From the NCBI RefSeq assembly GCF_000002995.4, contig NW_025062476.1, forward strand, positions 1,168,501-1,232,500: 64,000 nt of DNA, read 5' to 3'. The notes beneath the pieces were generated by a model, which was given only the letters and a program-made list of their open reading frames with translations, ran no database searches and had not been told where the DNA came from. Of this stretch, positions 60,501 through 64,000 are shown piece by piece (within the stretch, counting starts at the first letter, position 1; each line of letters begins with the position of its first letter). A program made the position numbers and the translations under genes. The DNA is from Brugia malayi. Lineage: Eukaryota > Nematoda > Chromadorea > Rhabditida > Onchocercidae.

Positions 60501-61778
60501 GAAAGTAACAAAGAACAACTATGCTTATTTATAATTGTTTTTCTTTCTAGTTTTTATAGTCATTTTAGAAAATGAGCCAGAAGTATAAAGACTAGGAAGC
60601 TAAATATGCTTCATACAAAATATTTTGCATAAAAATTTTTTCTCGAAATATTTTCATTTTTATTTCTTTTGAAATATTATTACCTCCAAATGGAAAATCT
60701 TCATTTTTTAAAATAAAAATATATGGATCAATGGAGTAGTTTTTAAATTTCAAATTTCAAGTAGTTCTCAAATAAACTGAGCAGTTTTTTTTTTTTTTTG
60801 TTGACTTTGTGAATAAAAATTGTTCTTTGATCTTCTGAAAAAGACCGATTGCAAAAATCATATTTCATTGATTTATTTTAATCATATTTTTTTACTCAAA
60901 AAAAAAAAAAAAAAACTTTTTTTTATCCAAATTATACAACAATTAATATTCTACTATTCTTTTTCTTTAATGAATTAACTTATTAACTCATCCATTTTCT
61001 GCGGTCTTATTTTAATTTTTATATAAGTATTTTATATAATTATTACCTCTATCACATGCTTCTTTCAATTTGAGCAGAAATAAAATTGTAATTTGAATAT
61101 TTTGGGTTTGAATGAATTTTGAATATTTTTCAAGCCATTTATTACAGTTAGCACTTTTTATGTTAAAAAGAGGAAGAAATTTTAAGAAAAACTATTCACT
61201 CATATATTATATATATTTGGATTCTCAAAGCTATGTGATTCCTGAAATTAACCTGAAATAGTGATTTTTTATTTTTTCGCTTAAAACATATTTATGTAAA
61301 AATTTTCAGGAATAAAAATTTTTAAATTAATTAATAAATGATAGTAAATGAAAATGAACAAATGAAAAAGTAAATGAAGGCAATAATGGAAAGATGGAAG
61401 AAATTTGCAAACTGAACCTATTGCCAGGATATAGTTAATTAATATTTTGATGACACATCAAATTCAGGATGGGTGACAAATGTATAAGTCATTGTGCGTT
61501 GAGAGAGTGATGCTAATCGTTTTATGAAAAATTCATCACTCTAACAGCAGGTACAACAATATGGCACGAAGCATTTTAGCTTTTCAGTCAGTCAATTGGA
61601 GGAGAGCAGACTAGCCACTGTCCTGTTGTGGTCAACCGAAATGACCGTTAGGCTAAGCTCTAATCTAAGGATTGGTTTAGCAGCCACCCATTCATTGCAT
61701 CATCATTCTCTCTATCCTTCATGAACAATGCATTCATGATCAGCTTATTTCACTCCCTAAAGTCAATTACCTCAACAG

Positions 61779-61808
61779 ACACACACACACATATATATAC
61801 ACACACAT

Positions 61809-61853
<45 letters not shown>

Positions 61854-61854
61854 T
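61779..61854. repeat. AC dinucleotide microsatellite
   Basis: An AC/ATAC run that generates Thr/His-rich spurious frames. Confidence 0.95.
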
Positions 61855-62679
61855 GCACGACATTTACCAATTTATTATGACCACAACAATTAAACTAATC
61901 TCGAATAGGTATCCTCAATTATGACTCATTTGGTTTATTCTAGACAAGTCGAAACCATCGCTGCTAATTTCAGGGCAAATTATTATGGAGAGAATGCATT
62001 TTTAGTGAGTGTATTTGGAATTCAACAAATATCTTCAAATCATTTCTTCAGAAAGTTTTCAATTAACCATTTAAAAAGGTAAACAAGAATATCAATTTTT
62101 GTTTACCAACTTAGAATGATCCATCCCGTATAGAAGTATTTTCATATGACAACAAATTCTTGCAAAAAATCAAAAATGTTTCAGTAAAGAAATAAAATGA
62201 TGCAATATACTGCTAAATCATTCATTACTTATTTCAATGTAACTTTATCGATTACTTTCACTTTCTTCTTTAAATCGCTAAACATTTCATTTGTTTTCCA
62301 TTTCAGTGGTCACTCTCAATTGACCATTACATCTCTGTTAAATGTAATCATAACATTATGAAAGATGCATAAATAACATACAGTAAGGTATGATGAGAGA
62401 GAGAGAGAGATGAAAATTGAAAAAAGGGTGTTTAAGTGGAAATAATTTGATTGCTGCAAGGAGACTTCATTTTACTTAAGCTTATTTGGATTACTTTCAA
62501 CATCATTTTCTCCTTCATCAATTTACACATATTTAAACGTCACAAATACCGTAGTCCAATGATAGAAAAATGAAAGGTCCACTATATAACCACCCACACA
62601 CACACATACACACATGCATATATACAAGGTGATAAGGTAGATAGATAAATGGAGAAGAAAAGGAGGAAAGAAAGATGGA

Positions 62680-63000
62680 GAATGATGGAGAGTCTACCGG
62701 ATGCGCTGATGTCTGAGAATGGCGGTGGAAAGTAAGGAAGAAGCAGCAGCAGCCGCATAGAACTCACCGCTGATGCCATCCGCAGGCGGAGTTGGGCAGA
62801 TGAGATGGATAGGCAAACCTCGACTGCTCCTCTCTTCCACCTCCGCCCCTCTATCTACCTGCCTAACGATAGGATGAGCCTCATTGCACTCACTTCACTT
62901 ACCAATTGCGCCATATCGAGTAGTCGTGATCGACTCTCCCACGTATCATCATCGTTGTCTATCTATTTCTCGCTCTTCTCCAACGCTTTATTGTCATAAC
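62680..63000. promoter_or_regulatory. GC-richer island, possible promoter or non-coding conserved element
   Basis: This stretch is markedly richer in G and C than the several kilobases around it, with GCAGCAGCAGCAGCCGC and a pyrimidine-rich tract. Open frames on either strand are short and not protein-like. It lies about 700-1000 bases upstream of the start exon at 63661. It could be a promoter or enhancer, or a 5' UTR exon; the sequence alone does not decide. Confidence 0.35.
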
Positions 63001-63660
63001 CTCACTTACAGTATGCCATGAATGATTTGAATTTATGATGTTAAAGTGGAAGAATTGTCACCTCTTCAGGTCACATATATTTAATTACTAAAATTTTCCT
63101 TCCAAAATAAAAGTGTGGTTGTGAATTTTTTAAGCAAATGATTTGCTTTTGCTTTCATATATTTTAATACTTGTCTTCTTTATCCAATCGAATGTCACAA
63201 GCTAACCCTTGAACTTTCTTCAACATATCATTATAGTTTGGCTTTTAAATTAACTAAAGTAAATTTCTCTCCTTGACATAGATGTGTTTCAGTGTTGTCT
63301 CGAGATGCTTTATCATTTCACAATTTTAATTGTGTCAAATTTGTTAATCCTTTGTTGTCATTTGCTTCCTTCAATATACATTCTGAACTTTAGAGGACTT
63401 TAATTACGAAGAATCATTATCATTACTTTTTACAGAATCATAATAAATAGAACTCATTAGGTTGCCAGCAACAAGAATTTGGTAATTTTATAAATGTTAA
63501 ATTAATGTATTTTCTAATTTCCAAACTGAAAAAAATTCAAAAGAATTATAGTTCCATATGCCTTGGATTTTTGTAAGATTTTTGCCGTGTCGCATACATA
63601 ATTTCTTTTTTTTTTCTTTGTTGATCATAAATTCAGTTTTTTTACAGCAGTTATCAAGAA

Positions 63661-63780
63661 ATGAGTTTGGATGCGAATTTTTTGCGATTAGTAGAAGTTC
63701 GACAGAATGATGATCACACAAGTTCATTGTGGACAAGAGGAAAACTTGAGTCTGGTTTACTGATTGGTGTCCTTGATAAG
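63661..63780 (+). CDS. Likely first coding exon of a further gene, truncated by window end
   Basis: A TTTTACAG acceptor (63645-63647) is followed 13 bases later by an ATG and a 40-codon open frame, MSLDANFLRLVEVRQNDDHT, then SSLWTRGKLESGLLIGVLDK. It ends in phase 0 at a GTTATT donor (63781). A trans-splice site, a short 5' UTR, normal amino-acid composition and a donor together make a real first exon likely. The pattern W-T-R-x-x-x-x-x-G-x-x-x-G is loosely like the start of a PR/SET domain, but that is speculation. No next exon was seen in the remaining 220 bases. Confidence 0.5.
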
Positions 63781-64000
63781 GTTATTTTTTAGGCCTTAAC
63801 ATTTTCATCCATTTATATTCTATTCAAATTACAATACTTTTTAGTAATGCATCCATTGATTAGTCTGCTGATCTTTTCCTATCAATCAAGTAGGTATGTG
63901 ATCAGTTAAAGCTGATATGATCAGTAAACAAGATGTCATTTAATGAATTAAGAATCGATTGATGGATTTTAAAGCATTCATAATGATATGATAAGCGCAC
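63781..64000 (+). other. Presumed intron to window end
   Basis: AT-rich sequence following the donor at 63781. No exon was recognised. Confidence 0.4.

Larger units (their letters stand above)
56112..63647. other. Large gene-poor interval
   Basis: About 7.5 kb without a supportable coding exon on either strand, apart from low-complexity frames. It contains the anoctamin 3' UTR, an ACGT-rich block (58488-58570), GT, GAT and AC microsatellites, and a GC-richer island (about 62680-63000). It may be the upstream regulatory region of the gene starting at 63661. Confidence 0.6.

Noticed and set aside
60171..60518. Acidic, Met-rich, Ser-rich and His-rich ORFs over the GAT array
   Set aside because: Low-complexity repeat open in several frames; the Asp-rich frame has an upstream stop with no acceptor before the repeat.
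62582..62779. MASAVSSMRLLLLLPYFPPP ORF on the minus strand in the GC-richer island
   Set aside because: Looks like a signal peptide at first but runs into a microsatellite-derived tail; a donor-like GTGAGT lies four codons after the ATG and no partner exon is visible.
1..64000. CRISPR array, prophage, bacterial operon, integrated virus or transposase
   Set aside because: The direct repeats are contiguous tandem units without spacers. Genes have introns and eukaryotic families. No reverse transcriptase, transposase or capsid-like frame was found.
1..64000. tRNA and rRNA genes
   Set aside because: No segment with matching A and B boxes or rRNA-like sequence was noticed by eye. A covariance-model scan would be decisive.

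Overview
The window is a strongly AT-rich stretch of animal nuclear DNA and almost certainly comes from a nematode. Every recognisable gene is split by AT-rich introns ending in the nematode-type acceptor TTTTCAG or TTTTTAG. Several start codons lie a few bases after such an acceptor, as expected for spliced-leader trans-splicing. One gene is a cuticlin, a nematode cuticle protein. The many poly(A)/poly(T) runs, the very high AT content and the nematode-only families suggest a parasitic clade III (spirurid) worm, but that placement is inference. No prokaryotic, viral or recognisable transposon genes were seen.

Layout. 1-2.9 kb: minus-strand cuticlin cut-1, with its 3' end outside the window. 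6.4-7.2 kb: small single-pass membrane protein (plus). 8.7-10.3 kb: ALY/REF mRNA export adaptor (minus). 12.0-15.4 kb: unorthodox aquaporin with NPV and NPL motifs (minus). 18.9-19.8 kb: large 28-bp minisatellite. 20.1-22.4 kb: BCCIP/Bcp1 homologue (plus). 23.7-25.9 kb: Ser-rich, coiled-coil-ended protein of unknown function (plus), followed by a long tandem array. 27.7-29.6 kb: secreted Gln-rich protein (minus). 30.5-44.3 kb: very large plus-strand gene of about 29 exons encoding a Cys-rich, ET-module-like protein; its C-terminal quarter is built from a run of small phase-1 exons, four of which encode copies of one motif. 46.3-56.1 kb: complete anoctamin (TMEM16) gene (plus). 56.1-63.6 kb: large gene-poor interval with microsatellites, an ACGT-rich block and a GC-richer island. 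63.66 kb: likely first exon of a further plus-strand gene.

Exon models were built by hand, joining exons so that splice dinucleotides, reading phase and protein family all agree. Phase closes exactly in every multi-exon model given here, which is the main support for the novel genes. The ordinary genes serve separate cell functions (cuticle, mRNA export, water/solute transport, ribosome/genome maintenance, ion or lipid transport) and show no operon-like arrangement.

The most unusual locus is 30.5-44.3 kb. It is a modular extracellular-type protein whose tail exons can be skipped or combined without frameshift. It is arranged divergently from the secreted Gln-rich gene, and their shared upstream region carries a fresh 155-bp tandem duplication.
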